A DNA stretch of 64,000 nt from Sphingobium abikonense NBRC 16140 (GTDB lineage: Bacteria; Pseudomonadota; Alphaproteobacteria; Sphingomonadales; Sphingomonadaceae). Shown piece by piece: positions 24,186-33,833 of this stretch (positions are counted from its first letter, which is position 1; each line of letters starts with the position of its first letter). Position numbers and translations under genes: made by a program. Under the pieces are notes generated by a model. It did no database searches. It was not told the origin of the DNA and saw only the letters and a list, made by a program, of their open reading frames with translations. The stretch covers positions 124,001 through 188,000 of the forward strand of contig NZ_BCYT01000006.1 in NCBI RefSeq assembly GCF_001598335.1. The letters are read 5' to 3'.

Positions 24186-25685
24186 TTACTTCATCGTCGG
24201 GATGACGAAGCTCTGGTCGATCACCGCGCCGCCCGAGGGCCAGCGCTGCGTGATTTTCTTTGTGCGGGTGTAGAACCGCACGCCATCCTCGCCATATTGG
24301 TCGAGATCGCCAAAGCCAGACCGCTTCCAGCCGCCAAAGCTGTGATAGGCGACCGGCACCGGGATCGGCACGTTGATGCCGACCATGCCGACTTCGACAT
24401 CGGCGGCGAAGCGGCGCGCATAATCGCCGTTGCGGGTGAAGATGGCGACGCCATTGCCATATTGGTGGTTGGTCGGATAGCTGAGCGCTTCCTCGAAGGT
24501 TTCGGCGCGCAGGATCTGAAGCACGGGACCGAAGATTTCGTCCTGATAGCTTTTCATCTGCGGCGTTACCCGGTCGATCAGGGTGGGGGCGAGGTAGAAG
24601 CCTTCCTCATAGCCCTGAAGCGAGAAGCCGCGGCCGTCGACCACGATTTCCGCGCCTTCATCTGCCGCCATCTGGATATAGCTTTCGACGCGCGCCTTGT
24701 GCTGGGCGGTGACGAGCGGGCCATATTGCGCCTGCGGGTCGCTGGGGATGCCCGGACGCAGCGTTTCGATGGCGGCGACCAGCTTGTCGCGAAACGCCTG
24801 CGCGGTCGCTTCGCCGACCGGCGTCACCACCGGCAGCGCCATGCAGCGTTCGCCCGCCGAGCCATAGGCCGCGCCGACGATATCGGCCACCGCCTGGTCC
24901 ATGTCCGCGTCGGGCAGGATGATGCCGTGATTCTTGGCTCCGCCCATGCACTGGGCGCGCTTGCCGTTGGCGGCGGCGCGCTGATAGACATAATTGGCGA
25001 TGTCGGACGATCCGACGAAGCTGACCGCCTTGATATCGGGATGGTCGAGGATCGCGTCGACCATGACCTTGTCACCATGAACGACGTTGAAAATGCCTTC
25101 GGGCAGGCCCGCTTCCAGCGCCAGTTCCGCCAGGCGCACCGGCACCGACGGATCGCGTTCGGAGGGCTTGAGGATGAAGGCGTTGCCGCAGGCAATCGCC
25201 ATCGCGCCCATCCACAGCGGGATCATGGCGGGGAAGTTGAACGGGGTGATGCCCGCAACGATACCGAGCGGCTGGCGCATCGAATAAACGTCGATGCCCG
25301 GACCTGCGCCTTGAGTATAGTCGCCCTTGAGCAGATGCGGGATGCCGCAGGCGAATTCCACGACCTCCAGCCCGCGCTGCACATCGCCCTTGGCGTCGGC
25401 GATCACCTTGCCATGTTCGGACGACAGGAGCGCGGCGAGTTCGTCCATATGCGCTTCGATCAGTTCCTTGTAGCGGAACAGCACGCGGGCGCGGCGCTGG
25501 GGATTGACGGCGGCCCAGACGGGCTGCGCCTTTTTCGCGGACTCGATCGCCTGGTCGAGCAAAGCGGCGTCGCCCAGATGGACCTGCGCCTGCACCGCGC
25601 CGGTCGAGGGATCGAGCACGTCGGACGCGCGCCCGCCGGTAGACAACGCGGCGGCACCGTGGATGAAATGGGTGATGGAGCGCAT
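24186..25685 (-). CDS. mmsA: CoA-acylating methylmalonate-semialdehyde dehydrogenase
   Basis: A 499-residue aldehyde dehydrogenase that converts (methyl)malonate semialdehyde to propionyl-CoA or acetyl-CoA, NAD- and CoA-dependent, in valine and inositol breakdown. Distinguishing features are GITPFNFPAMIPLWM, CMGGAKNHGIILPDAD (in place of the usual LELGGK), the nucleophilic Cys in AGERCMALPVV, and SYPTNHQYGNGVAIFTRNGD; the Glu general base of standard ALDHs is missing, as expected in the CoA-acylating group. AGGA is 6 nt before the ATG. A divergent LysR gene 95 bp away is its likely regulator. Confidence 0.95.
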   Translation of the reverse strand: MRSITHFIHGAAALSTGGRASDVLDPSTGAVQAQVHLGDAALLDQAIESAKKAQPVWAAVNPQRRARVLFRYKELIEAHMDELAALLSSEHGKVIADAKGDVQRGLEVVEFACGIPHLLKGDYTQGAGPGIDVYSMRQPLGIVAGITPFNFPAMIPLWMGAMAIACGNAFILKPSERDPSVPVRLAELALEAGLPEGIFNVVHGDKVMVDAILDHPDIKAVSFVGSSDIANYVYQRAAANGKRAQCMGGAKNHGIILPDADMDQAVADIVGAAYGSAGERCMALPVVTPVGEATAQAFRDKLVAAIETLRPGIPSDPQAQYGPLVTAQHKARVESYIQMAADEGAEIVVDGRGFSLQGYEEGFYLAPTLIDRVTPQMKSYQDEIFGPVLQILRAETFEEALSYPTNHQYGNGVAIFTRNGDYARRFAADVEVGMVGINVPIPVPVAYHSFGGWKRSGFGDLDQYGEDGVRFYTRTKKITQRWPSGGAVIDQSFVIPTMK

Positions 25686-25780
25686 GGCTGTTCCTCTCCT
25701 TTGTCTCTCAGGGGGATGATAGACGTTTCCGTTTGGCAGCGATACCGGTATGGGAACACATCAGCTGTGCGGAAATACTC

Positions 25781-26665
25781 ATGCTCAATTCCGATGACCT
25801 GCGCCTGTTCCTGGCGGTGATGCGCGAAGGCAACATGCTGGCGGCGGCGCGGCGGGCGGGAATCGACCACAGCACGGTGGCGCGGCGGATCAACGCTTTG
25901 GAAACCGTGCTGGCGGCGCGCCTGTTCGACCGGTCGCCGCGCGGGGTCACGCCCACGCCCGCCGCCTTTGCGCTCGTCCCCCATGCCGAGCGGGTGGAAA
26001 GCGAATTGCTGGCCGCCGCCGCGAGCGTGGCGGGCCGGGATCGCGACGTGGAAGGTGTGGTGCGGCTGGCCACACCCGAAGCCTTCGCCGCCTATTTCGC
26101 CGCGCCCCATGTCGGCTCTTTGCGCGACGCGCATGGCCGGCTGACGCTGGAGCTCGCGTCGGAAAGCCGCGCCGCCAGCCTGTCGAAGCGCGAGGCGGAC
26201 ATCGCCGTCATGCTGAAGCCGCCGCCGCGCGGGCGGCTGGTGGCGCGCAAGCTGACCGACTATCGGCTGGGGCTCTATGCCTCGCGCGATTATGTCGCCC
26301 GCCATGGCCTGCCCGAAAGCCGCGCGGACCTTAGCCGTCATGCCTTCGTGTCCTATATCGAGGAGCTGGCCGGCTTCCCAGAGATGATGGCGCTGGACCA
26401 GATCGTGTCGGGCGCGCCGATTGCCTTTCGCGCCAGTTCAAGCGCCGCGCAGCAATCGGCGGTGGCGGCGGGACTGGGCCTGGGTGTGCTGCACCTGTTT
26501 GCCGCTGACGCCGACGACCGCCTCGTCCGGTTGCTGCCGGGCGAGGCGGAGGTGTGGCGCAGCTATTGGCTGGTCATCCACGCCGACCTGCAACGCCTGC
26601 CGCGCGTGCGGGCGGTGGTCGACTGGCTGGACACCGTCGCCCACGCGATGCGCGAGCGCTTATAG
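25781..26665 (+). CDS. LysR family transcriptional regulator
   Basis: A 294-residue LTTR with N-terminal winged helix (DLRLFLAVMREGNMLAAARRAGIDHSTVARRINALE; residues 5-60) and a periplasmic-binding-like effector domain (about 90-290). ATG at 25781 puts the HTH in the usual place. It diverges from mmsA, so it probably controls that gene in response to a valine- or malonate-derived effector; this rests on position alone. It converges with the autotransporter gene, with stops 11 nt apart. Confidence 0.9.
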   Translation: MLNSDDLRLFLAVMREGNMLAAARRAGIDHSTVARRINALETVLAARLFDRSPRGVTPTPAAFALVPHAERVESELLAAAASVAGRDRDVEGVVRLATPEAFAAYFAAPHVGSLRDAHGRLTLELASESRAASLSKREADIAVMLKPPPRGRLVARKLTDYRLGLYASRDYVARHGLPESRADLSRHAFVSYIEELAGFPEMMALDQIVSGAPIAFRASSSAAQQSAVAAGLGLGVLHLFAADADDRLVRLLPGEAEVWRSYWLVIHADLQRLPRVRAVVDWLDTVAHAMRERL

Positions 26666-26676
26666 GGGGCAGAGCG

Positions 26677-29600
26677 TCAGAAGGCGAATTTGAGGCCGAC
26701 GCTTGCCGATGCCCTGCGATCATCCTGGCTATAGGTCTGGGATGCGTTGGCAAAGAGCGACAGATTGGCGCTTGCCCGCACTTCCACGCCGCCACTGACA
26801 GACCCGACAAGGCGCGCACGTCTGGCGCCGAGCGTGACCAATGTTTGATCCATGCCGGCAAAACCTGACAAGGCATCAACGCCGCGACCCTGAATCTGAT
26901 ATTGCGCGCCCAGCCTGACGAAAGGCCGGACCGCGGTGTCTGACGCGCGGCTATGGCTGACGCGCAGGCCGCCCAAGGCAATGAGGGCGTCATGATCGTC
27001 CTTCGCGACATCGAGCGCCCATGGACTCGCACGATCCTCCGTTACGGCGGTGCGCTTTGTCGCGATATAGGTGAGCCCCACATCTGGCGCTGCCACCCAG
27101 CTGTCGCCGAGGGGAGCTTCATAGGAAAAAGAGAGAGCGCCGATCCAGCTGTTGAGCCGGAACCGGCCATGTGCAGGGTCGCCGGACGGCGTCCCGCGCT
27201 CGCTCTCCATGTCCATGCGGTGATAGGCTAGCGTCGTGTCGATGCGGAACTGGCCGAGCGTGGCGCTGGCGGCAAGACCTGCAAACCAGCCATCGCCATC
27301 ATTGCGTGATCCCAGAGTCGAAAGCGTCTGGCGGGAATCGAGATAGCCGCCATAGGCTGCGACGGACCATCGATCCGACGCCATGCCCAACCCGCCCAGC
27401 AGGCCTCGACTGTCGGATCGCGTGGCGGCGGTGCCGGTTCGATCGTCTGCCGCAATGCGGCCAAGACCGCCCAGATACTGGCCGATGCCATAGAGACGCG
27501 GCGTGTCGCTGGATGAAAATTGCGTGATCGAGCGGGTGGCATCGACGATCGCCAGACCGTTGTCGACGCCCAGTTGCGTGGCAGCCGCATAGGGTTCGGC
27601 CGTCAGGCGGGCGAAGGCGGGGGGGTTGGACGCTCCAGTCGACGTCGCCAGGATGGGCAGGGCATCGACCAGCGCGTCGCTGGCCCCATCCGTCCCGATC
27701 ACGCTGTTGGTATAGTCGATTGCGCGCTGAACCTGCGGGTTGAAACGCGCGTCGTTCATGAACTGGCCAAGCAGACGAATGCGTTCATCATCCTGGACGA
27801 TGAAGCCGAACAGATCGTCGGGCTTGACGACTGTCGTGTAGCGACCCGTAATGCCGCCTGCGGCGGTTATCAGTTCAATGGTGGTTCCGGGCCGGATTTG
27901 TTCGATGGTTTCGAGCGAAAGGGTCGCCCCGTCGGCGATGGTCAAGGCCCCGGATATGTGAATCTGGTCCGAGGCCGCCTGTCCGATCAGAAGCTGCGTG
28001 ACCGATCCGGAGGCCAGGCCAAGATCACCTGTAATGGTCATGACGCCAGGCGTAGCGCCCAAGCGGAGCGTTCCGCCGACCAGAATGTCGGCCGCTACCG
28101 TGCCGACCGACCCGAAGGACGCTTCGTTCCGCACGACGATGCTGCTGGCGCGGATGGTGGAGCCGGCAAGGCCCGCGAGCCGGCCGCCATGGAGATCGAC
28201 TGCGCCGAAGGATGCGTCACCTGCGACGGTGGCCGTGCCCTTGGCGACATCCAGCGACGCAATATTGCTGACAGAGGTGAAACGTACGGCCGGATCGGCG
28301 CTGCTCGTATCGATCGCGATGCGGTTGATACCGCCACCGCCATCCACCGCGCCGGCAAAGCGTCCGGCGATGCGGAAATCATCATCGCCCTGGTCGAAAT
28401 CGAGCCGGTCGGCGACGAGGGACGCATCGGCCGCGATCGTCAGGTCGCCACCGCTGTCCATCTTTTCAAGCATGAACGTGCCCGCAAGCGTCAGACTGCC
28501 TCCGCCGGAAGTCGAAAGGATTTCGAAATCGGCAATGCGATCGCCGGAAAGCGTCTGATCCGCCTTGACGGACAGGGTCAGGCTGTCGCGTCCCGCGCCA
28601 CCCGACAGGACACCCTGCCAAAAGGCGCCATCCGCGAGACTCACGCTATCGTCGCCGGCGCCCATGTCGATATGGCCGAGCAAGCCGCCGCCGGTTGCTA
28701 TGTCCAAGGTTTCGCTGTTGTCGCCGAAGTGGATGGTATCGTCCGTCGCGCCCAGTCGTCCAGTCACGACCATCGTCCCGCCCACGAGATTGATCGTTTC
28801 AAAACCCGTTACGACGCCCGCAAGCGTGACGGGGCCTCCCGCGATGAAGGACAAGCTATCGGTGCCTGCGCCACCGTCGTAGCGGCCGGCAGCGCGCATA
28901 AGGGACAGGCCGAGCATGTCATTGCCCGCCCCGAGCGATATGCGCGCCACGTCGCCGGTGACCCATGCCGTCTCGGCTGCGTCACTGCCGTTCAACTGCC
29001 CGACGAAATGGCCGTTGGTGGTGAGATCCAACCCGGTGCCGACAAGCTGAATATCGTCATAGCCCTGCGCCAGCGCGAGGGCGAGCGTCCCGTCGCCTTC
29101 AACCGCAAGCCGCTCAAAATCCGACTGCGCGCCCAGGCCGGATCGATCACCGGCCAGGATGACGCGATACAGATCAATGCCGGCGCCGCCGTCGATCATT
29201 CCGGCGACTTTGCTGCCGGACTCTTCGGTGAAATTGTCATCCCCTGCGCCCAGCCAGACCGCACCGCCGATGACGCCTGCATTGAAGATGCTGTCATTGC
29301 CGCTTGCAAGATCAATGCCGCTGGCGATCGTTCCTGCATTGCGTACCATGTCGTCGCCCGCGCCACCTGTAATGGTGATGGCGCCGGCTGTGCTGAGCGT
29401 TTCCCCGGCCTTCACGACGATGGTGCCACCATCCAACCCGATCGTGTCGAAAGAGAAGGTGCCGGTGTAGGTGACGTCGCCGTTGCCGATTTGGGTGAAG
29501 CGTTCAAAATTGGCGAAGTTGTCGGCGTTGATGGTGCCGCCGCCGGTTGCGTCGACGATGAAACTGTCCGTGCCTGCGCCGCCATCGACGATGCCCTGCA

Positions 29601-32600
29601 TCACCGCGCTGGCAAGCTGGAGGAAGCTGTCGTCGCCGTCACGCAGATAGACGTCGCCGATAATCGTGCCGCGATTGACAATGCTGTCGTTGCCGCCTGC
29701 CAGATCGATCGATCCCATGATGGTGCCGCTGTTCGTGATGCTGTCCGCGGCGTCACCCACGGTCTGGACTGCACCTGCAAGATAGGGATTTCCAAGCTGG
29801 AGCGAGAGAAAATCGTTGGATGCCAGCTTGGTGCCCGGTCCGCCCATGATGGTGCCGGCATTGTCGAGCGTCAGCGCCGCGTCCTGCACCAGGATTGCAG
29901 TGGACAGGGTCCCGGTCGATTCGATGAGGCCATCGGCTTCGTTGGTGAGGCTAAACGGTGTCGTGCCCGTGCCCCAGAATGAAATGGCGGCAGCCGGTTC
30001 GCTGACTGGAATTGTTTGATAGTCCCAGTCGAAATAATGCGTTCTGGTCCCGGACCCGGTTACGCGGATCGAGCCGCTATTGACCAAATCGACCATCACA
30101 TCGGCGCTGCCGAAGCTGAATGCCAGGTCGATGGTACGCGGAGCCAACCCCCCCGATTCAATCACCCCGCTGTTGTTCACACGATAATGGCCGCTTCCGG
30201 CATCTGGATAATAGATATTACCGAGGCTGAGTGCTGTCGCCCAGCTACTACGGATCACTCCGCTGTTCTGGATGACGGCTTCGCCACCCATCGCCGGATC
30301 AAGCAATGCAGTAACACTCATCCGCCCGTCGATTGTGCCGCTATTTTCGGCGTGGAAATTAGTCACGTTAATTCCACTTAAATCAACGGCGTAACCATAT
30401 AAGCCAGAAAAAATCTCTCCTGAATTAACGAAGTTAAATTCACCGGATTGAGAGTATTGATTAACGGTGACAGAGTAAAATTGGTCGTCGCGTCGCACAA
30501 TCCCGTTATTTATGACGGTGTTTCCGATGATAAAGACGCCTTCATTCAGCGTACCTTCATTAACAAACATGTTCAGCTGGTTTGCCAATTCAGGCAAAAA
30601 CAGACTGTATAAATAGAAGCTGTAGTCTGAGGTAACATTCTCATTGATCGTCGTGCGGTTGACGACCGTTCCCTCACCACCCACAAAAACTCGCGTCATC
30701 GCGTCAGAGGCCGAATTGATGGTCACTGTAACGCCAGTCGCTGCTCCTATATAGTCATATGCGAAGCTCTGCATGAGATGCTGGCCAAGGTCGATGACGC
30801 TATCAGTCTCATACAGATGGGCGAACATATTTTCGCCGCCGCCGCCATCAATTCGTCCGCTGACGCCGGTGTCGGCGCCGACCTGAACGAAGATGTCATT
30901 ACCGGAACCAAAGAGCACATCGCCGGTGACCATCCCGCCGCCGATGTAGGCGCTGGGCGAGTAGCCGTAATCGTCGCTTCGAAAATTAACGGTACCCACA
31001 ATGGCGCCGGCATTGCGCACTATGCCCGACCCGCGGGAAAGGTCGACCGCCACGCCGCCTTCGCCCGCTTCAATATGGCCGCTCTCTTGATTGTCGATCT
31101 GCGCGTAGCCCGACGCGATCACGGCCGCTTCGCTGGCGCTGCGCAGCAAGCCCGAGTTGACCAAAGTGGAGCTATATTCGCCCAGCCAGACCGCGAACCG
31201 ATCGGTATCGATCGTACCGCTGTTGATGACGTGTCGGAAACCGTAAATGCCGCCTGACAGGTTTCCGCCCGCCAACTGGCGGATGGTTCCGCTGTTCATC
31301 GCCTGATACTCGTCCCAGTAGGACAGTCCGTAGGCTCCCGATATGGCGGTGGCCTGGTCAACCTCTATCAGGCCGCTGTTATGAACATTGCCGACGCCGC
31401 CGATCGCGGTTGCGCCTGATGACGAGATGGAGCCGGCATTTTCGAACGAAACGGTTCGATCATCCGGGAAATATTGATAGCCGCTTGGACCGGTCAGTCG
31501 GACAATCGGTTCGAACAGATATTCTCCCGGTGCGGGAGTGAAGCGGATGGCGCCATGACTGACGACGGACAAATCGCCCGTTGTGGCTGCAGTGGGGTCG
31601 AGCAAGCGATCCAGTGTCGGTGCGCCAACGAGAATCAGGTCGGGCCGCGTGCTCACAATATCTGCATAGAGATCGACGCTGCCGTCACCGGAAAAACGGA
31701 GGCCGGATACGGTGCCGGTCAGGGTGAGCGCTGCGCCGCCACTGAGTTCAAAGCCCAGCTTTTCAAAAGAGCCAAGGTTCGGCACCGCCGTCTGGGTGTC
31801 GGCCCCGATTAGGAATACCAGGCTGTCATTACCATCGCCGGGATCAATGACGCCGCTGACCCCGGATGTTCCCCGCGCCAGGGTCGTGAAATAATAATCG
31901 TCCGCCGTCCCAAGACGCAGATTGCCGGTCACGGTGCCGCCCCTATCGACAAACAGGCCCGGGTCCCAGGTCGATCGGCTCAAATCGACATCGCCGTCGA
32001 TCAGACCGGCGTTGAGGATGCGTTCGTCATAATAGCCTTTGATCGCGGTGCCATGACCGCGAATGATGCCGCCCGCGCGATTGTCCAGCAGGGCGCCATC
32101 CATGCCGATGGCGGCGCCTTCGCTAGCGGTGATGGTGCCGGTATTGACGAAGACGATCGAAGAAATAGATGCGCCCTGACCCCGGCCTTCAATCACGCCA
32201 TTATTGATAGAGGTTCGGGTTCGCACGCCTCCGCCGCCCAGATAATTGACGAGACCGATGTCGTTGAGGGAGCGGATAGTGCCATCATTCACGAGGCTGC
32301 CGGCGATTGTCAGCGCCACGCCATCGGCCTCTATCGTGCCGCTATTGGTAAAGACACCTTCCTGGTTCATGCTAAAGCTGGCACCGCCGCCGCCTATCGC
32401 CTTGATCAAACCCGTGTTGGTTCCCGCAACGAGGCTCAACGAAACGGCTGTCTCGTATGTTTCGTCGAGGGTGGCACGCAGCGCGTGATCATTCTCAAAG
32501 GTCAGTCCGCCCTCACCATAGTTGGACTGAATAGAGGATCCGGTCACGATTGGCCCAAGCTGATCCATATCGCTCGCCATGACGAGCGTCCCATTGCCTC

Positions 32601-33651
32601 CCACCTCATAACCGCCCGGCGGGGCTTTGGCTTGCGCGAGTGAGAGACTGGCGTTGTCGGTCAAATGAAATTGAAGCCGTTCAAAGCCCGAGGCCTTGAT
32701 TGCGCGATTGACCACCTGATCGCCGCTGACGGTCAAGGACAGAATGTCGTTACCCGCGCCGCCATCAATCTGTCCGCTGATGTTGCTGACGCGGCCGCCC
32801 GCGCCGAAGGCGGCAACAAGGATATCGTCACCGTCGTTCAGCCGAACGTCGCCGTCGATCATGCCTGATCTCGTATCGATATAGTCGGAAAAGCCCGATC
32901 CGCCGATGACCGACCCGGTGATCGTGCCCTTGTTATATAGATTAAGCTGGAAGGCGCTGCGCAGCGCCACGGCGCCCTGCGTGCTGATGATGGCGCCCGC
33001 CTCGTTAGCTACGGACAGGCTTTCTGTCCCGCTGTCATAGACTGGACCGTTGCCGGCATTTATGATGCGGCCTGTATTCAAGAGATAGGGGCTGCCGAAC
33101 GCCAGATCGATCGTGCCGATATCGCTGTTATTGCGCATCGTGCCGCTGTTCCGAATGAACGCAGGAAAGAAATAGGTTCCGCCGCTGGAGCCGAAGCCGT
33201 AGGCGCTGCCGGCGCCGCCGTCGATCAAGCCATCATTATACAGGGAATTGACGATCACCGCGATGGCGCCATTGCTCCCGATGATTTCTCCACCATGCTG
33301 ATTGCTCAAGACCGCAAAGCCTTCGCGGCCGGGGCGGTTGACAGCCGTTATTGCCGCGCCTTTGTCGGAGCGGATTGAGCCAGCATTATACAGATACGCT
33401 TGCAGGAAATCGTCCTTGGCCTTTAGGACAATGCTGCCAAGCCCATCGGGTCGCGGGGCTATGGAGGCACCTTCCATAACTCTGATCGCTACCTCGTTAG
33501 TGGTAATCGTCAGCCCATCTGTATCAGCGCCGGTGCAGGTGACCGGGGACGTTTCGACCGAAAAGTTTGGCGCGCATTGCGCGCCCGCAGCGCTCGCAGC
33601 GGACAGCGCGATCAGCGACACGCCAAACCGCGCCAGAGTATTTGTAACCAT
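26677..33651 (-). CDS. Giant type V autotransporter (beta-helix passenger, C-terminal barrel)
   Basis: A 2324-residue surface protein. A signal peptide (about 1-24, cut after ...ASAAGA) leads into a roughly 1950-residue passenger of irregular repeats: N-x-G-T-I turns (many INNGVI / NSGTI elements) and acidic DGGAGNDSL / GDDSF blocks that predict a long beta-solenoid. Before the barrel is the junction-type VTQLLIGQAASDQIHISGALTIADGATLSLE. The C-terminal 280 residues form an autotransporter beta-barrel ending in alternating VGLKFAF with a terminal Phe. No protease or lipase motif is seen, so adhesion or biofilm is the likely role. The start is the ATG at 33651; a longer frame to 33678 is possible. 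A stretch of its gene is markedly AT-rich. Confidence 0.9.
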   Translation of the reverse strand: MVTNTLARFGVSLIALSAASAAGAQCAPNFSVETSPVTCTGADTDGLTITTNEVAIRVMEGASIAPRPDGLGSIVLKAKDDFLQAYLYNAGSIRSDKGAAITAVNRPGREGFAVLSNQHGGEIIGSNGAIAVIVNSLYNDGLIDGGAGSAYGFGSSGGTYFFPAFIRNSGTMRNNSDIGTIDLAFGSPYLLNTGRIINAGNGPVYDSGTESLSVANEAGAIISTQGAVALRSAFQLNLYNKGTITGSVIGGSGFSDYIDTRSGMIDGDVRLNDGDDILVAAFGAGGRVSNISGQIDGGAGNDILSLTVSGDQVVNRAIKASGFERLQFHLTDNASLSLAQAKAPPGGYEVGGNGTLVMASDMDQLGPIVTGSSIQSNYGEGGLTFENDHALRATLDETYETAVSLSLVAGTNTGLIKAIGGGGASFSMNQEGVFTNSGTIEADGVALTIAGSLVNDGTIRSLNDIGLVNYLGGGGVRTRTSINNGVIEGRGQGASISSIVFVNTGTITASEGAAIGMDGALLDNRAGGIIRGHGTAIKGYYDERILNAGLIDGDVDLSRSTWDPGLFVDRGGTVTGNLRLGTADDYYFTTLARGTSGVSGVIDPGDGNDSLVFLIGADTQTAVPNLGSFEKLGFELSGGAALTLTGTVSGLRFSGDGSVDLYADIVSTRPDLILVGAPTLDRLLDPTAATTGDLSVVSHGAIRFTPAPGEYLFEPIVRLTGPSGYQYFPDDRTVSFENAGSISSSGATAIGGVGNVHNSGLIEVDQATAISGAYGLSYWDEYQAMNSGTIRQLAGGNLSGGIYGFRHVINSGTIDTDRFAVWLGEYSSTLVNSGLLRSASEAAVIASGYAQIDNQESGHIEAGEGGVAVDLSRGSGIVRNAGAIVGTVNFRSDDYGYSPSAYIGGGMVTGDVLFGSGNDIFVQVGADTGVSGRIDGGGGENMFAHLYETDSVIDLGQHLMQSFAYDYIGAATGVTVTINSASDAMTRVFVGGEGTVVNRTTINENVTSDYSFYLYSLFLPELANQLNMFVNEGTLNEGVFIIGNTVINNGIVRRDDQFYSVTVNQYSQSGEFNFVNSGEIFSGLYGYAVDLSGINVTNFHAENSGTIDGRMSVTALLDPAMGGEAVIQNSGVIRSSWATALSLGNIYYPDAGSGHYRVNNSGVIESGGLAPRTIDLAFSFGSADVMVDLVNSGSIRVTGSGTRTHYFDWDYQTIPVSEPAAAISFWGTGTTPFSLTNEADGLIESTGTLSTAILVQDAALTLDNAGTIMGGPGTKLASNDFLSLQLGNPYLAGAVQTVGDAADSITNSGTIMGSIDLAGGNDSIVNRGTIIGDVYLRDGDDSFLQLASAVMQGIVDGGAGTDSFIVDATGGGTINADNFANFERFTQIGNGDVTYTGTFSFDTIGLDGGTIVVKAGETLSTAGAITITGGAGDDMVRNAGTIASGIDLASGNDSIFNAGVIGGAVWLGAGDDNFTEESGSKVAGMIDGGAGIDLYRVILAGDRSGLGAQSDFERLAVEGDGTLALALAQGYDDIQLVGTGLDLTTNGHFVGQLNGSDAAETAWVTGDVARISLGAGNDMLGLSLMRAAGRYDGGAGTDSLSFIAGGPVTLAGVVTGFETINLVGGTMVVTGRLGATDDTIHFGDNSETLDIATGGGLLGHIDMGAGDDSVSLADGAFWQGVLSGGAGRDSLTLSVKADQTLSGDRIADFEILSTSGGGSLTLAGTFMLEKMDSGGDLTIAADASLVADRLDFDQGDDDFRIAGRFAGAVDGGGGINRIAIDTSSADPAVRFTSVSNIASLDVAKGTATVAGDASFGAVDLHGGRLAGLAGSTIRASSIVVRNEASFGSVGTVAADILVGGTLRLGATPGVMTITGDLGLASGSVTQLLIGQAASDQIHISGALTIADGATLSLETIEQIRPGTTIELITAAGGITGRYTTVVKPDDLFGFIVQDDERIRLLGQFMNDARFNPQVQRAIDYTNSVIGTDGASDALVDALPILATSTGASNPPAFARLTAEPYAAATQLGVDNGLAIVDATRSITQFSSSDTPRLYGIGQYLGGLGRIAADDRTGTAATRSDSRGLLGGLGMASDRWSVAAYGGYLDSRQTLSTLGSRNDGDGWFAGLAASATLGQFRIDTTLAYHRMDMESERGTPSGDPAHGRFRLNSWIGALSFSYEAPLGDSWVAAPDVGLTYIATKRTAVTEDRASPWALDVAKDDHDALIALGGLRVSHSRASDTAVRPFVRLGAQYQIQGRGVDALSGFAGMDQTLVTLGARRARLVGSVSGGVEVRASANLSLFANASQTYSQDDRRASASVGLKFAF
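30340..30720. other. AT-rich island inside the autotransporter passenger
   Basis: Base composition drops sharply here. By direct count 43 of 120 bases in 30361-30480 are G or C (36%), against the GC-rich flanks of the same gene. The reading frame stays open and the repeat style (NSGTI, NNGIV) continues, so this is an exchanged or diversified passenger block rather than an insertion. Confidence 0.6.
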
Positions 33652-33833
33652 CGAAAATGCCCCCGCTTCGGCGTCCATGCGAACGCCATCCCCAGCCTAT
33701 GACCTGCCGAAGTGCAGTGGCCCTGTCGAGTGACAAATTTCTAACTATCGCAACGTCATTGGCGGCTCTTCCTAAGGGGCGGAGCGACGGAACCGCGTGC
33801 TGCCGGCGATCCCGTCGTTACCTTTGCTGGGGC

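Noticed and set aside
27520..29982. 820-residue open frame on the plus strand inside the autotransporter gene
   Set aside because: Antisense shadow in GC-rich DNA; low-complexity Arg/Gly/Ala sequence, no domain and no ribosome site, while the minus-strand product has clear domains.
26677..33651. RTX-type calcium-binding repeats (GGAGND blocks) making this a type I secreted toxin
   Set aside because: The nonapeptide is not in regular tandem, there is an N-terminal signal peptide and a C-terminal autotransporter barrel.
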